A program made the translations under genes and the position numbers. The notes under the pieces are model-generated. The model was not told the DNA's origin. It saw only the letters and a list, made by a program, of their open reading frames with translations, and did not search any database. DNA of 64,000 nt from an uncultured Gemmiger sp. (GTDB lineage Bacteria > Bacillota > Clostridia > Oscillospirales > Ruminococcaceae): assembly GCA_949295035.1 (NCBI GenBank), contig CASFJO010000059.1:30968-94967 (forward strand), in the 5' to 3' direction. Positions within the stretch are counted from its first letter, which is position 1. Each line of letters begins with the position of its first letter. Positions 43,537-52,700 of the stretch are shown here, in pieces.

Positions 43537-45665
43537 GGCGCGTTCACCTCATCCTCATAGCCAATGCTGATCTGATCGCCCGGCTGAAGCACCTGCTGAA
43601 AAAGGCACTCGGAGCCGTTTACCCGTAAAGCGACCGGCCTGCTTGCTTTTTTGAAGTCAATACCGGAAAGCTCCAAAAGATCCATCATGTAAGGAGGCGT
43701 GCCGTCTGATTTGGGGGGAAGGGTCACCATCCGTCCATTCAGACGAACGATGCAGCCCTCCGGCCGAACCGATTCCGGAGTGGCCGGCACGCTTTCCGCG
43801 GGCGGTTCGTCTGCCCCCGCATCAGATGCGGCCGGCTGGGCGCCGGTCGAGGGGGACGTGTCGGTTGGCGCCTCGGTCCCGGTCGGCAGCTTTGCGCCGG
43901 TAACGTCCGCAACGGGGCGAGACACCTGTGCCGACGGAGTATCCGACCGCGCTTCATTAGAGGGGGCGGCGATCTCTGCAGATGATTCGGCAGCGCCGCT
44001 CCGGGAGACCGGCTCATTTTTATCGCCAACAGGCGTGGCCGATGCCGTTTTGTCCGGCTCCGGCGGAGGAGCGATCGTAACGACAAATGCGCCCGCCGGG
44101 ATCTCGTCGTCCGGCAAGGGGAGCTGACCGTTGACGGTGAGTTTATCGACCTTCAGACGGCGTGCCAGTTCCGAAGCGGTAAGGTGGCAGTCCTCCCCTG
44201 GCCGGGCAGGAGTAAACTCCACCACATCGCCCGGATGTACGGCATGAGAAGGCTGCGCTTCCGTGTCGTTGATAAGAAGGCGGGCCGGCTGCGCGGGCTG
44301 CCCGTAGAAAACGGTCCGCCGACCATCCACCTGGATCACGAGCGGTTTGCCGATCCGGCCCAAAAGATCAAAATAGGTATATCCGTTCATCATCAGCAGG
44401 TCCATCGCGGAGAGATCGCCGCTGCGGAACAGTTTGGCGGGCGAGCCGTTCAGGGTCACGCGGCAGCTGTCGCTTACCAGCCCCAGACCGGCTGAAACGG
44501 CAATGCCCAGAGGGGTGGTATATTCGGGATCGTCCAGGCAGATCACATCCGAGCAGGCGGTTGTCTTAAAGTGCCCGCCCGCCACCGCGACCCGTTTGGC
44601 GTCCATCTGCAGGGCGGCTGCCACGGCAGACTGCAACCCGGCCAGCTTGCTGCCGCCACCGGCCAAAAACAGAGCCGAAGGCGCCGCGCCGTTGAGTTCG
44701 GTCACTCGCCGGGCGATCTCCTGCGCCAGCGATTCCACGGCGGGCTGCAGGGAGGTCTGTACCTGGGGACGTGAAAAGGTCTGTTCCTGCCCCAGAATAT
44801 CTGTAAAGGTGAGCGTATCGGCGTCTGCCAGCTGGGCTTTGATGGTTTCTGCGGTGTTATAATCCACCAGGTATTCCCGCATCAAGGCTTCGGTGATCTC
44901 GTCGCCGGCCACGGTCGCCATGGTATATCCCACGACGCTTCCGTCCCGGCAGATAGCAATATCAGAGGTGCCGGCACCGATGTCCACAAGACACAGATTC
45001 AGCAGGCGCAGATCCACCGGGATCGCGGCATTCAAAGCGGCGATGGGCTCTAAAGTCAGACTGGCGACCTCCAGCCCGGCCTGCCGCATTACGGCATACA
45101 GGCTGTCGATCACACCGCCCGGAAGAAATGTAGCCACGACCCGGGTCTCCGCGCATCGACCGGTATGCCCCAAAAGACTGGACAAAGGATATCCGTCCAG
45201 TTGGTATTGGGTAGCGGTATAGCCTACCAAAAGAAGCTGCTGACCATCTGCTTCGTTCTCATGGATGGAACGTTCGGCCTCGGCCACAGCGGCGGCCTCC
45301 AGCTGTGCAACGGTGGCTTCTGTGATCGCTTCCGGGGCGGCAAACTCGCGGATGCCGGACCCCTGCGCGGTGCGCAGCGCCCGGCCGGCGGCAGCCACGC
45401 AAGCGCGCTCGAGCCGCAGGCCGACGTCCTGCTCCAAACGCTGGGTAACCGTGCGTACCGCCGCGGCCACCTGCGCGATGTCCTCGATCTGGCCATCCAG
45501 CATGACGCGATGGGTGTGCAGCAGTTTTTCCATGGCCAGGATGCGGACTTTACCTTCTTCCCGGCGGCCAAGCATGCCAATAACGCTTCTTGTGCCGATA
45601 TCCAGGGCGTAAATCAGATCCTGTTCCTGGCGGGGAAGGGGGGAGGCTACAGACGCTTCCGTCAT
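43533..45665 (-). CDS. FtsA/PilM-like actin-fold ATPase with long C-terminal extension
   Basis: The 710-residue product has an FtsA-type actin fold (about 15-400): phosphate-1 loop ALDIGTRSVIGML, an inserted 1C-like domain, phosphate-2 loop LVDIGAGTSDIAI, and an adenosine motif FLAGGGSKLAGL. About 310 further residues follow that standard FtsA lacks: two similar small beta-rich segments (about 410-520 and 640-705, each with LNG, then MDLL, then a GD turn) separated by a Pro/Ser/Glu-rich low-complexity linker (about 545-640). The segments recall ubiquitin-like beta-grasp folds. It is coupled to a lipoprotein and flanked by chemoreceptor genes, so a scaffold or positioning role is plausible but unproven. 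It is not the division ftsA, since ftsZ is absent. Confidence 0.8.
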   Translation of the reverse strand: MTEASVASPLPRQEQDLIYALDIGTRSVIGMLGRREEGKVRILAMEKLLHTHRVMLDGQIEDIAQVAAAVRTVTQRLEQDVGLRLERACVAAAGRALRTAQGSGIREFAAPEAITEATVAQLEAAAVAEAERSIHENEADGQQLLLVGYTATQYQLDGYPLSSLLGHTGRCAETRVVATFLPGGVIDSLYAVMRQAGLEVASLTLEPIAALNAAIPVDLRLLNLCLVDIGAGTSDIAICRDGSVVGYTMATVAGDEITEALMREYLVDYNTAETIKAQLADADTLTFTDILGQEQTFSRPQVQTSLQPAVESLAQEIARRVTELNGAAPSALFLAGGGSKLAGLQSAVAAALQMDAKRVAVAGGHFKTTACSDVICLDDPEYTTPLGIAVSAGLGLVSDSCRVTLNGSPAKLFRSGDLSAMDLLMMNGYTYFDLLGRIGKPLVIQVDGRRTVFYGQPAQPARLLINDTEAQPSHAVHPGDVVEFTPARPGEDCHLTASELARRLKVDKLTVNGQLPLPDDEIPAGAFVVTIAPPPEPDKTASATPVGDKNEPVSRSGAAESSAEIAAPSNEARSDTPSAQVSRPVADVTGAKLPTGTEAPTDTSPSTGAQPAASDAGADEPPAESVPATPESVRPEGCIVRLNGRMVTLPPKSDGTPPYMMDLLELSGIDFKKASRPVALRVNGSECLFQQVLQPGDQISIGYEDEVNAP

Positions 45666-45710
45666 CGTGTCGCCAACTCCTTTCGTGAAATATACGGAAA
45701 GAACCGCTGC

Positions 45711-47531
45711 TTAATACTTGCTGAAACGATTTTCTTCCGGCTCCGACGGATCAGCGGGCAAACTGCCGGCGGCCGCATGGCTGAAAGCCGGATGGCTGAC
45801 AGGCTGGCTGGAACTCGGCTGACTTACAACGGGCTGACTGGCCGGTTCAGCCTCATAGCTGTGGCTGGCCGCCCCCCGCAGCTGGAAGCGCTGGATCATC
45901 TGTTTCATCATGACCGCCTGCGAAGACAGCTGTTCGCTGGCAGCGGCGGATTCCTCGCTGGTGGCGGAATTGGTCTGCACGACGGCGGAGATCTGGTCCA
46001 CACCGGTGGTCAGCTGTTCAATGGCCTCGGCCTCGGAGACGGTGCTGTCCGCCAGCTTTTCCATGTACTCGATGGCCACGCCGGCATACTGAACGGTTTT
46101 CTGCATGTTGGCATCCACATCCTCCGCCAACTCACCGCCGCGTTCCACGGTGGACATGGAAGATTCGATCAGCTTCTTGGTCTGCTTGGCGGCGTGATCG
46201 GATTTGGAAGCCAGATTGCGCACTTCATCCGCTACGACCGCAAAGCCCTTGCCGGCGCTGCCGGCGCGCGCTGCCTCGACGGCGGCATTCAGAGCCAGGA
46301 TGTTGGTCTGGAAGGCGATATTCTCAATGGTCTCAATGATCTTGCTGATATCCTTCTGACCGTTCAGGATCTCACCCATAGCGCGGCGCATTTCCTGCAT
46401 GCGCTCGTTGCTGACCCGTACCTGATTGGACGCCTGATCCGCCCGGTCCTTGGCGGTCTGCGCAGTCTTGCGGTTTGCCTGAGCCGAGTGTTCCAGATCG
46501 TTGATGGTGGCAGACAACTCCTCCACGGCGCTGGCCTGCTCGGTGGAGCCTTGCGCAAGCCCCTGCGAGCCGGTGGAGACCTGATCGGCACCGGCAGCCA
46601 CCTGATCGGCAGCCTGCAGGATGCTGGCCATGGTATCGTTCAGCTGGTCCAGCAGATATTCGATGTTTTCCTTGATGGGGGCCAGTTCGCCCGGATATTG
46701 CTGGGTCATTTCGCAGGTCAGGTCGCCATCGGCCAGCCGCTTGGTGACCGATACGATGTCCTCGATCGCGTTGTGCAGGATCTGCTGCGAACTGCGCACG
46801 GCGCTGCAGATGCTGCCGAGCTCGTCCCGGGACTCATAATCCAGCTGGTAGGAAAGGTCACCCTGGCTGAACGCCACCACCGCCTGCTGAGCCTGATGCA
46901 GAGGAGCCACGATGGAACGCACGGTGTAAAGGTTCAGGCCGATGCCGACCACAACGCTCACCACGACCAGTGTGCACAAGATCACGATACTGAACATGAT
47001 GCGGCTTTCCAGACCGCCCACCATAGCGTCGGTTTCACCCTGCAGATGATCGATCAGGGCCTGGCCGGTACTTACGGCCTGGTCCAGACGAGGGCTGCAC
47101 TGGGTCTGAATGAGCTGTTCAACACGGGCGGTATCGCCGGCCTGAAGCGCGGTGGAGATATCACTGAAAGCAGATTTCCAATTTTCTACCGCCTGAACAT
47201 ATTCATCCGCTAAGCCGTCGGTGCCCATATACAGCGACTGGATGGAAGAAAGGCTGGCATCCAGGCTGGCAATGGAGTCTTCAATTTCGCCCTCGGTCGT
47301 GGTGTCATACCCGAACAAGGCCATGTCCCGAATATGGCGGGCGATGGAGTTGACATCCATTTCACTGTCCAGAACGGCCTCGGTGATCGCAACGTCTTCA
47401 CGAAGAACATTGTGGAAATCGGTGCTGATGGACACGATCGAACTGATCGACACAATGATCATGGCAAGAGACAGCAGCAGAGTGATCCCCACCGAGATCA
47501 GCATTTTGGTGGCAACACGTTTGTTTTTCAT
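45711..47531 (-). CDS. Methyl-accepting chemotaxis protein with short four-helix sensor
   Basis: The 606-residue receptor has a membrane helix at about 10-35, a mostly helical extracytoplasmic region (about 36-190) that resembles a four-helix-bundle sensor, a second helix (about 192-215), HAMP, and the cytoplasmic signalling domain with tip [23 protein letters not shown]-type (about 425). The last 60 residues are Ser/Pro/Ala-rich. The ATG at 47531 has GGAAGGA eight bases upstream; a longer upstream reading lacks support. It lies between the orphan FtsE-like ATPase gene and the FtsA-like gene. Confidence 0.93.
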   Translation of the reverse strand: MKNKRVATKMLISVGITLLLSLAMIIVSISSIVSISTDFHNVLREDVAITEAVLDSEMDVNSIARHIRDMALFGYDTTTEGEIEDSIASLDASLSSIQSLYMGTDGLADEYVQAVENWKSAFSDISTALQAGDTARVEQLIQTQCSPRLDQAVSTGQALIDHLQGETDAMVGGLESRIMFSIVILCTLVVVSVVVGIGLNLYTVRSIVAPLHQAQQAVVAFSQGDLSYQLDYESRDELGSICSAVRSSQQILHNAIEDIVSVTKRLADGDLTCEMTQQYPGELAPIKENIEYLLDQLNDTMASILQAADQVAAGADQVSTGSQGLAQGSTEQASAVEELSATINDLEHSAQANRKTAQTAKDRADQASNQVRVSNERMQEMRRAMGEILNGQKDISKIIETIENIAFQTNILALNAAVEAARAGSAGKGFAVVADEVRNLASKSDHAAKQTKKLIESSMSTVERGGELAEDVDANMQKTVQYAGVAIEYMEKLADSTVSEAEAIEQLTTGVDQISAVVQTNSATSEESAAASEQLSSQAVMMKQMIQRFQLRGAASHSYEAEPASQPVVSQPSSSQPVSHPAFSHAAAGSLPADPSEPEENRFSKY

Positions 47532-47594
47532 AGTTGGTTTCCTTCCGATACAAAACATTGTTGGCTGGCCCGGACCCAAAAGGCCTTTCAGGGA

Positions 47595-48341
47595 TCATAC
47601 AAAACGGTTCGCGTTCGGGATGGGGTTAAAGCCCACTACGTCGCCGTAGCGCCCTTTTTGTACGTCGCCGCGAATCGTGCCGTCCACCAGCGTGATGACC
47701 CGGCGCCGCATCAGATTAACAAACTTTTTGGCGTGCGAGGCCATGACAATGGTGATCCCATGGCGGTTGAGTTCGGATAAAAACAGAAACATATCCCAGA
47801 CGGTATCGTCGTCCAGATTGGCGGTAAGCTCGTCCAGAACAAGAATCTCAGGGTTATTGATGATGGCGCGGGCAAGTTCCACCCGGCGGCATTCTCCGGT
47901 GGAAAGTTCCACCGGATACCGGTGGGTAACATCACCCAGGCCTACCATGCTCAAGGATTTTTTTACCCGTTCAGCGGGAGGCTGTTGCACCCGTTTTTGG
48001 CCCAGAACGGCGGCCAGTGTGAGGTTTTCACCGATGGTGCGCTTGCGGATCAGCGATGGGGTCTGCGGCACATAGCCGAAACACAACCGCCGCCGCACCC
48101 ACTGACGCCGGGGCAGGCGGGTAACATTGATATCATTGAGAAAGACGCTGCCCTGGGTGGGCCGCGTCTGGCAAGCGATCAGATCCAGCAGGGTGCTCTT
48201 TCCGGCACCGCTGCTGCCTGTCACAAAAACGAACTCCCCCCGTTCGATGGTAAGATCCACCGACCGGATAGCATGGACCGCAAGCGGTTCATGTTCCTGG
48301 GGGAAGTCCTTGCTGATGGATTCCAAACGTATCTGGGGCAT
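47595..48341 (-). CDS. Orphan FtsE-like ABC ATPase
   Basis: The 248-residue protein is an ABC ATPase closest in pattern to FtsE: Walker A GSSGAGKST at 42-50, a Q-loop near GYVPQTPS, signature LSTGECRRVELARA (LSTGE instead of LSGGE), Walker B ILVLDELTANLD (DELT for the usual DEPT), and H-loop ASHAKK. These changes keep the catalytic Glu but are unusual. No FtsX-type permease gene is near. It lies upstream of the chemoreceptor gene and downstream of the fliS/FliT-like genes, suggesting a motility-linked role that is not defined. ATG 48341 is preceded by GCAGGAGTG. Confidence 0.85.
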   Translation of the reverse strand: MPQIRLESISKDFPQEHEPLAVHAIRSVDLTIERGEFVFVTGSSGAGKSTLLDLIACQTRPTQGSVFLNDINVTRLPRRQWVRRRLCFGYVPQTPSLIRKRTIGENLTLAAVLGQKRVQQPPAERVKKSLSMVGLGDVTHRYPVELSTGECRRVELARAIINNPEILVLDELTANLDDDTVWDMFLFLSELNRHGITIVMASHAKKFVNLMRRRVITLVDGTIRGDVQKGRYGDVVGFNPIPNANRFV

Positions 48342-48421
48342 AAATCACTCCTGCGGGCAGCCGGACAGCAGAGTCTGTGTCCGGTGACAAGATGCCGGCA
48401 AGGCAGGGCGCGGCGCCCTGA

Positions 48422-48826
48422 TCACTTGTCGGAATAAAACGAAGCGGAGCCGCCAAAACGGCGGCTGACAGATCGGTCTGCCTGGCAGATCCGTTCCAGT
48501 AGTTTTCGGTTGCTGTCTACCTGTTTGAGCAGCGGCTGCGCCTCCGGCGGCGGTGGTTCGTCATCGACCGTACCGGCCAGCAGCCGCCGCAGACGCGCGC
48601 CGTCCTGCGCGGAAAGTTCCGCGCAGTGACGGCGCAGTGCAGCACGGTGGCCGAGCATTCGGTCGATCTCTTCCTGCCGCATCGAGAGAAACAGCCGTAC
48701 CGAGACCTGATCCTGCCGGCTGACCGCGTCAGACAACTGATCGGTCAATTCCGCGATCTCGGTCAGACTGGTGTACATCTGGCGCTCGATAGCGTGGGCG
48801 AAAGAAAGGGTTTGTTCGGTCAACAT
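48422..48826 (-). CDS. Small helical protein, possibly a FliT-like flagellar chaperone
   Basis: The 134-residue product is almost entirely helical (heptad-like segments ERQMYTSLTEIAELTDQLSD and EEIDRMLGHRAALRRHCAEL), with a Pro-rich break near 88-96. No family match is certain. Its place right after fliS fits the fliD-fliS-fliT order known in Gram-positives, where FliT is the FliD export chaperone. FlgN-like is an alternative. It starts 12 bases after the fliS stop, probably in one transcript with fliD-fliS. Confidence 0.65.
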   Translation of the reverse strand: MLTEQTLSFAHAIERQMYTSLTEIAELTDQLSDAVSRQDQVSVRLFLSMRQEEIDRMLGHRAALRRHCAELSAQDGARLRRLLAGTVDDEPPPPEAQPLLKQVDSNRKLLERICQADRSVSRRFGGSASFYSDK

Positions 48827-48838
48827 ACCAGTTTCCTC

Positions 48839-49213
48839 TTAGCGTTCTGAGGTGCTTTTTTCGGCTGAGCGGAAACTTTCCCGCAGTTCGGACGACATGC
48901 GCTTGATCCGCTCCAGTTCGGTCTTGTTTCGGCCGATTTTCACCCGGCTGAGTTCATAGCAGAAAAATTCATACAGGCGGGTCAGTTCGGAACTGATGGA
49001 GTAGCTTCGATCCAGCGTGTCGTCCAGGTAGTGAATAATGTCCACCGCCCGGTCAACAGAAGCATTGAAAAGGGAATAATCCTGTTTGTCAAGGGCAAGC
49101 TCAGCCTGAGTCAGCCGTTTGACCAACTCATCGTAGAGCAAAAGTAGCAGTTCACCGGGCGTCATAGTACTCAACGCTTCCTCCCGGTAATGCTGATAAC
49201 CCCGTAGGTCCAT
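48839..49213 (-). CDS. fliS: Flagellar secretion chaperone FliS
   Basis: FliS binds the C-terminal helices of flagellin, keeps them unpolymerised in the cytosol and brings them to the export gate. The 124-residue product is all helical, with the family start YQHYREEALSTMTPGELLLLLYDELVKRL and NASVDRAVDIIHYLDDTLD. ATG 49213 has AAAGGAG upstream. It follows fliD by 28 bases on the minus strand. It fits a system in which FliW, FliS and CsrA balance flagellin production. Confidence 0.94.
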   Translation of the reverse strand: MDLRGYQHYREEALSTMTPGELLLLLYDELVKRLTQAELALDKQDYSLFNASVDRAVDIIHYLDDTLDRSYSISSELTRLYEFFCYELSRVKIGRNKTELERIKRMSSELRESFRSAEKSTSER

Positions 49214-49241
49214 GGGACGTGCTCCTTTCCGGCGGATGCGA

Positions 49242-51659
49242 TCAGCCGCCCATCAGCCCGGCAAGCGCCGCACTCTGGGAATTCATCTGGTTGATCAGCA
49301 TTTCCAGCTGGGTGAACTTATTGGTGTAGTAATCCACCTGGGTGGACATCTTGTCCTGCCACTTGGCGATCTCCTCTTCCACATCCTCCATCTGATTCAG
49401 CATAGTGTTGCTCAACAAGGCGGAAGGGGAATATTTGGAGCCGGCCTTCTCGATCAGAATGCCCTTGGTGGCGCCGGTGGTGGAGGCATACCGGTCGGTG
49501 ATGGTCTGCAAGGTCGTCATCAGACCATCGGTGGCCGAACCGTTTGTCTTGGACTTGGTAAAGGCCTCCTGCACCTTGTCAGGATCGGTCTCCAGCGCTT
49601 CGCGGAGGGTCTGCTCATTCAGCGTAAGGGTGGTCAGACCGTCGGAGTAGGAAGTCTCCAAACCAATCTCGCGCAGGGTATTGCCATCCAGACCGCTGGA
49701 CGTGATGGCGTTGCGCAGATCGTTGTAGAGCGAGGACAGGTCACTGTCCATAAACAGGATGCCGGTCTTGGCCTTTTCCTCGTAGTTTTCAATGGCGGAA
49801 TCGCTCATATCCGCCATATCGTCGTCGGTCAGCGGCTCGTACCGCGACCCGTCGGATTTTTGCAGCGGCATGTCGGAGTAGGCGCTCTTCACTGCCTTGA
49901 GGATCTCGTTCAGGTCTTCCACCATGCTCTTGACCGCGTTTACAATGGTATCCGCGTCGGTCTTGCTGGTGAAGCTGACGCTCTGATTGGCGGTCAGATT
50001 GCCCACGTCGGCCACGCTGGTCGTGGTGTTGAAGGTGCCGTTAAGGGTGATGGACATGCCATCCACATCAAAGGCGTTGGACGAACGGCTGAACTCCTGG
50101 GTCTGGCCGTTGATGGTGGCAATAAACTCGGCATCCTTGCCTTCGGTGTAGCCTGCCGGGCTTTGGCTGGGATCTACCGTGCCGAACAGGGCCGCGCCCA
50201 AGCCGTCCTGAATCTCGATCCGGCCGCCGGAACCCGTCTCCTTGGCGGTAAACACAAACTGACCGGTAGTCTTGGAATAGCTCACATTCACGCCGGCTTC
50301 GGTGTTGGCGTTGATATTGTTGAGAATGGTGTTCAACTCGGTGTCCTTGGTATAGGTGCCGATCGTCTCGCCGTTAATCACCAGTTCATAACCGGTCTGC
50401 TTGTTGCCGTCCGCGTCAACAAATTCCGTGCTGGTCAACTGATCCCAATCAATATTCAGATCCCCCAGCTTTTTAGAGGTGTCCAGATACGAACTGACAC
50501 CGCCCGCAATGCCCAGGGTCTCGGTCACGCCGCTGTCAGAACTGGTAACAGACAAACTGGAACCCGCATTGCCCAAGGTAAAGGTCAACTGGTTGGCGGA
50601 ATCAAAATCAGCGGTGATCTTTCCGCTGCCGAACGCCTTGTCCAGTTCTTCCTGCAGTCCGGCGAGAAAATCGTCATTGCTCGTCGGGCTGTTGGGGTCT
50701 ACCGTGGGCAGTTCGATGGTCTTGCTCTTGCCGTCCAGCGAAACGGTAAGGTTCTTGCCGGCGAGATACTCCGCTACCGTGGTGGTCTCCACCATGTTGG
50801 TGGTATCGGTGAAAGTAAACTGGTTGGATTTATCCTTGATCACGCTGTCCAGATCCTGGATCATGCCTGCCAGATCGCCGGTGGCGCTGCTGATGGATAT
50901 CGCGTTGCCGGCGCCGGACTTGTCGGTAAAGGCCACCGCGCCGGAGGCGTCCACCGTTACCCCGATCAGGGTGTCGGCGTTCACCGTTGAGCCGCTGCTG
51001 GTGGTGATCTGCTGCTCGCTCAGCTTTTCCTCAATGGCGCTCTGCAGTTTGGCAGCGTCCAGAGACCCCTGCGAATCGCCAAACAATTCAGAGGCCGAGA
51101 ATTTGAGGGTGATTTTTTTATCGCCGTACTTGACGGTCAGAGAACCGGACATGTTGCTCAACTGCTTCGAACCGCTCATATCCACAGCGGCGTTTCCGGT
51201 TACGGTGGTACCGTCAGAACTGCTGAGGTTCAGATTGTTGCCGCTCACGGTATAACGCGCGGCGGCGGCCAGCTGCTTCACGGCGTTGATTACCACTTCG
51301 CTGCTGGTCTTGCCGGAGGCGGATACCAGCGCGGCAAAATCGCCGTTGGTGGTGGTCTTGACCGCGTTGTTGAAGAAGCTGGAGCTCATCAGATTGGTTT
51401 GAGAATAAGCGTAGGAAGAGTAATTTCGATTAAACTCCACCAGCTTGTCGGAGATGTTCTGGATCGCTTCCTGCTCCCACTGAAGCTTTGTGTTTTTATG
51501 CTGCAGAGACTGGATCTTCTGCTGGTAGCTTTGCACCAGGCCGGAGATCAGGCTCTCGGTATCCAGGCCGCTGGCCAGACCGGAAATGATATTGTAATTG
51601 CGACTTCCGTAAATGCTGGACGAAGAGCTGGAACCGCTCAGGCTGTTGATGGACGCCAT
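49242..51659 (-). CDS. fliD: Flagellar filament cap protein FliD, enlarged
   Basis: FliD caps the growing filament. The 805-residue product has the N-terminal Ser-rich start, then SGLASGLDTESLISGLV (FliD_N, about 28-45), a coiled-coil region (about 48-90), a very long variable middle rich in Ser, Thr and Asp, and a C-terminal domain (about 590-805) with NILILI-type heptads ending in TNKFTQLEMLINQMNSQSA. FliD is usually 400-500 residues, so the exposed domains are expanded. The ATG at 51659 has AAGGAG eight bases away; the GTG at 51668 abuts the ribosome site. Confidence 0.93.
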   Translation of the reverse strand: MASINSLSGSSSSSSIYGSRNYNIISGLASGLDTESLISGLVQSYQQKIQSLQHKNTKLQWEQEAIQNISDKLVEFNRNYSSYAYSQTNLMSSSFFNNAVKTTTNGDFAALVSASGKTSSEVVINAVKQLAAAARYTVSGNNLNLSSSDGTTVTGNAAVDMSGSKQLSNMSGSLTVKYGDKKITLKFSASELFGDSQGSLDAAKLQSAIEEKLSEQQITTSSGSTVNADTLIGVTVDASGAVAFTDKSGAGNAISISSATGDLAGMIQDLDSVIKDKSNQFTFTDTTNMVETTTVAEYLAGKNLTVSLDGKSKTIELPTVDPNSPTSNDDFLAGLQEELDKAFGSGKITADFDSANQLTFTLGNAGSSLSVTSSDSGVTETLGIAGGVSSYLDTSKKLGDLNIDWDQLTSTEFVDADGNKQTGYELVINGETIGTYTKDTELNTILNNINANTEAGVNVSYSKTTGQFVFTAKETGSGGRIEIQDGLGAALFGTVDPSQSPAGYTEGKDAEFIATINGQTQEFSRSSNAFDVDGMSITLNGTFNTTTSVADVGNLTANQSVSFTSKTDADTIVNAVKSMVEDLNEILKAVKSAYSDMPLQKSDGSRYEPLTDDDMADMSDSAIENYEEKAKTGILFMDSDLSSLYNDLRNAITSSGLDGNTLREIGLETSYSDGLTTLTLNEQTLREALETDPDKVQEAFTKSKTNGSATDGLMTTLQTITDRYASTTGATKGILIEKAGSKYSPSALLSNTMLNQMEDVEEEIAKWQDKMSTQVDYYTNKFTQLEMLINQMNSQSAALAGLMGG

Positions 51660-51721
51660 ATTTGACACTCCTTTCCAAAATTAAAGCGAGATCGGGCAAA
51701 AGCCCTGAGAATCGCGGCTTA

Positions 51722-51750
51722 TTGACAAGGTTAAACCTTTTGGGTACAAT
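51722..51750 (+). promoter_or_regulatory. Strong promoter of the parA-comFB-like operon
   Basis: A perfect TTGACA (51722-51727), a 17-base spacer and TACAAT (51745-51750). The start codon is about 150 bases downstream, leaving a long leader in which I see no known riboswitch. Confidence 0.8.
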
Positions 51751-51908
51751 GACCACGAATGAACCATGTGAGCAACAGAACAAAATGTTCATTCAATATC
51801 TATATCGTCCGCTGCGGGGGAAGATTTAAGTGCTTTTTCGCAATTTTTTTTGCGGTCTGGCGGATGGGGGCTGCGCGGCGGGGGAAAGCAGGAAAGGAAG
51901 GGGTAACA

Positions 51909-52700
51909 ATGGCGGCTTCGGTGATCGCGATCACCAATCAAAAAGGCGGCGTGGGAAAAACGACGACGGCGGCCGCGCTGCTGGCCAGTCTGCACCGGCG
52001 GGGCGCCCGGGTGCTGGGGGTCGATCTGGACCCTCAGGGCAGCCTGGGATTCAGCCTGGGGCTGGATATCGAGAAATGTGTTACGGTGTATGAGGTGTTC
52101 CGGGGCGAGGTGGAGCCGCAGCAGGCTATTGCCCATACGGATACCTGCGATCTTGTGCCTTCCAATATCCTGCTGTCCGGCGCGGAACTGGAATTTAACC
52201 GCCCCGGCCGGGAATTTTTGCTCAAGACCGCCCTGTCCAAGGTGGAACAGGACTATGACTATATTATTATAGATACTCCGCCCGCGCTGAATCTGCTCAC
52301 GGTCAATGCCTATGTGGCCGCCCATAGCCTGATCATCCCCATGGCGCCTGAAGTGCTCAGTCTGCTGGGCGTTTCCCAGATCAAGGAGACCATCGAAGGG
52401 GTGCGGGATTTTTACAATCCCGGCCTGCAGGTGCTGGGCATTTTGCTCAACCGCTTTACGGCCCGGTTCAATCTGAATCGGGAGGTGCTGGAACTGGCCT
52501 CCCAGATCGCCGCGCAGTTGGATACTGTGGTGTTTGAGACCAAGATCCGCAGCAGCGTCACGGCGGCGGAGGCCCCGGCCCACGGCCAGAGCGTGGTGGA
52601 TTACGCCCCTTCCTCCAATCCCGCGCGGGATTTTGAGGCGCTGTGCGACCAGGTGGCGGGGGCCCGCTTCCCGCGGGTGAAGAGGGGAGGTGCGCGCTGA
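51909..52700 (+). CDS. ParA family ATPase
   Basis: The 263-residue product is a Soj/ParA-type deviant Walker ATPase: P-loop ITNQKGGVGKTTT with the signature Lys at about 8-20, DLDPQGSLG at about 40-48, and IIIDTPPALN near 115. ParA proteins form nucleotide-dependent dimers on DNA or membrane and position chromosomes, plasmids or, in many motile bacteria, flagella and receptor arrays. No ParB lies next to it; the partner is the ComFB-domain gene, overlapping by one base. Its place between fliD and flagellin supports a motility or positioning role rather than plasmid partition. ATG 51909 has AAGGAAGGGG upstream. Confidence 0.92.
   Translation: MAASVIAITNQKGGVGKTTTAAALLASLHRRGARVLGVDLDPQGSLGFSLGLDIEKCVTVYEVFRGEVEPQQAIAHTDTCDLVPSNILLSGAELEFNRPGREFLLKTALSKVEQDYDYIIIDTPPALNLLTVNAYVAAHSLIIPMAPEVLSLLGVSQIKETIEGVRDFYNPGLQVLGILLNRFTARFNLNREVLELASQIAAQLDTVVFETKIRSSVTAAEAPAHGQSVVDYAPSSNPARDFEALCDQVAGARFPRVKRGGAR

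Noticed and set aside
43533-45665. Assignment as the cell-division gene ftsA
   Set aside because: There is no ftsZ or ftsQ beside it, the protein is about 300 residues too long, and the neighbours are chemotaxis genes.
51909-52700. Plasmid or chromosome partition locus
   Set aside because: No parB, parS-like repeats or replication genes are visible; flagellar genes flank it.
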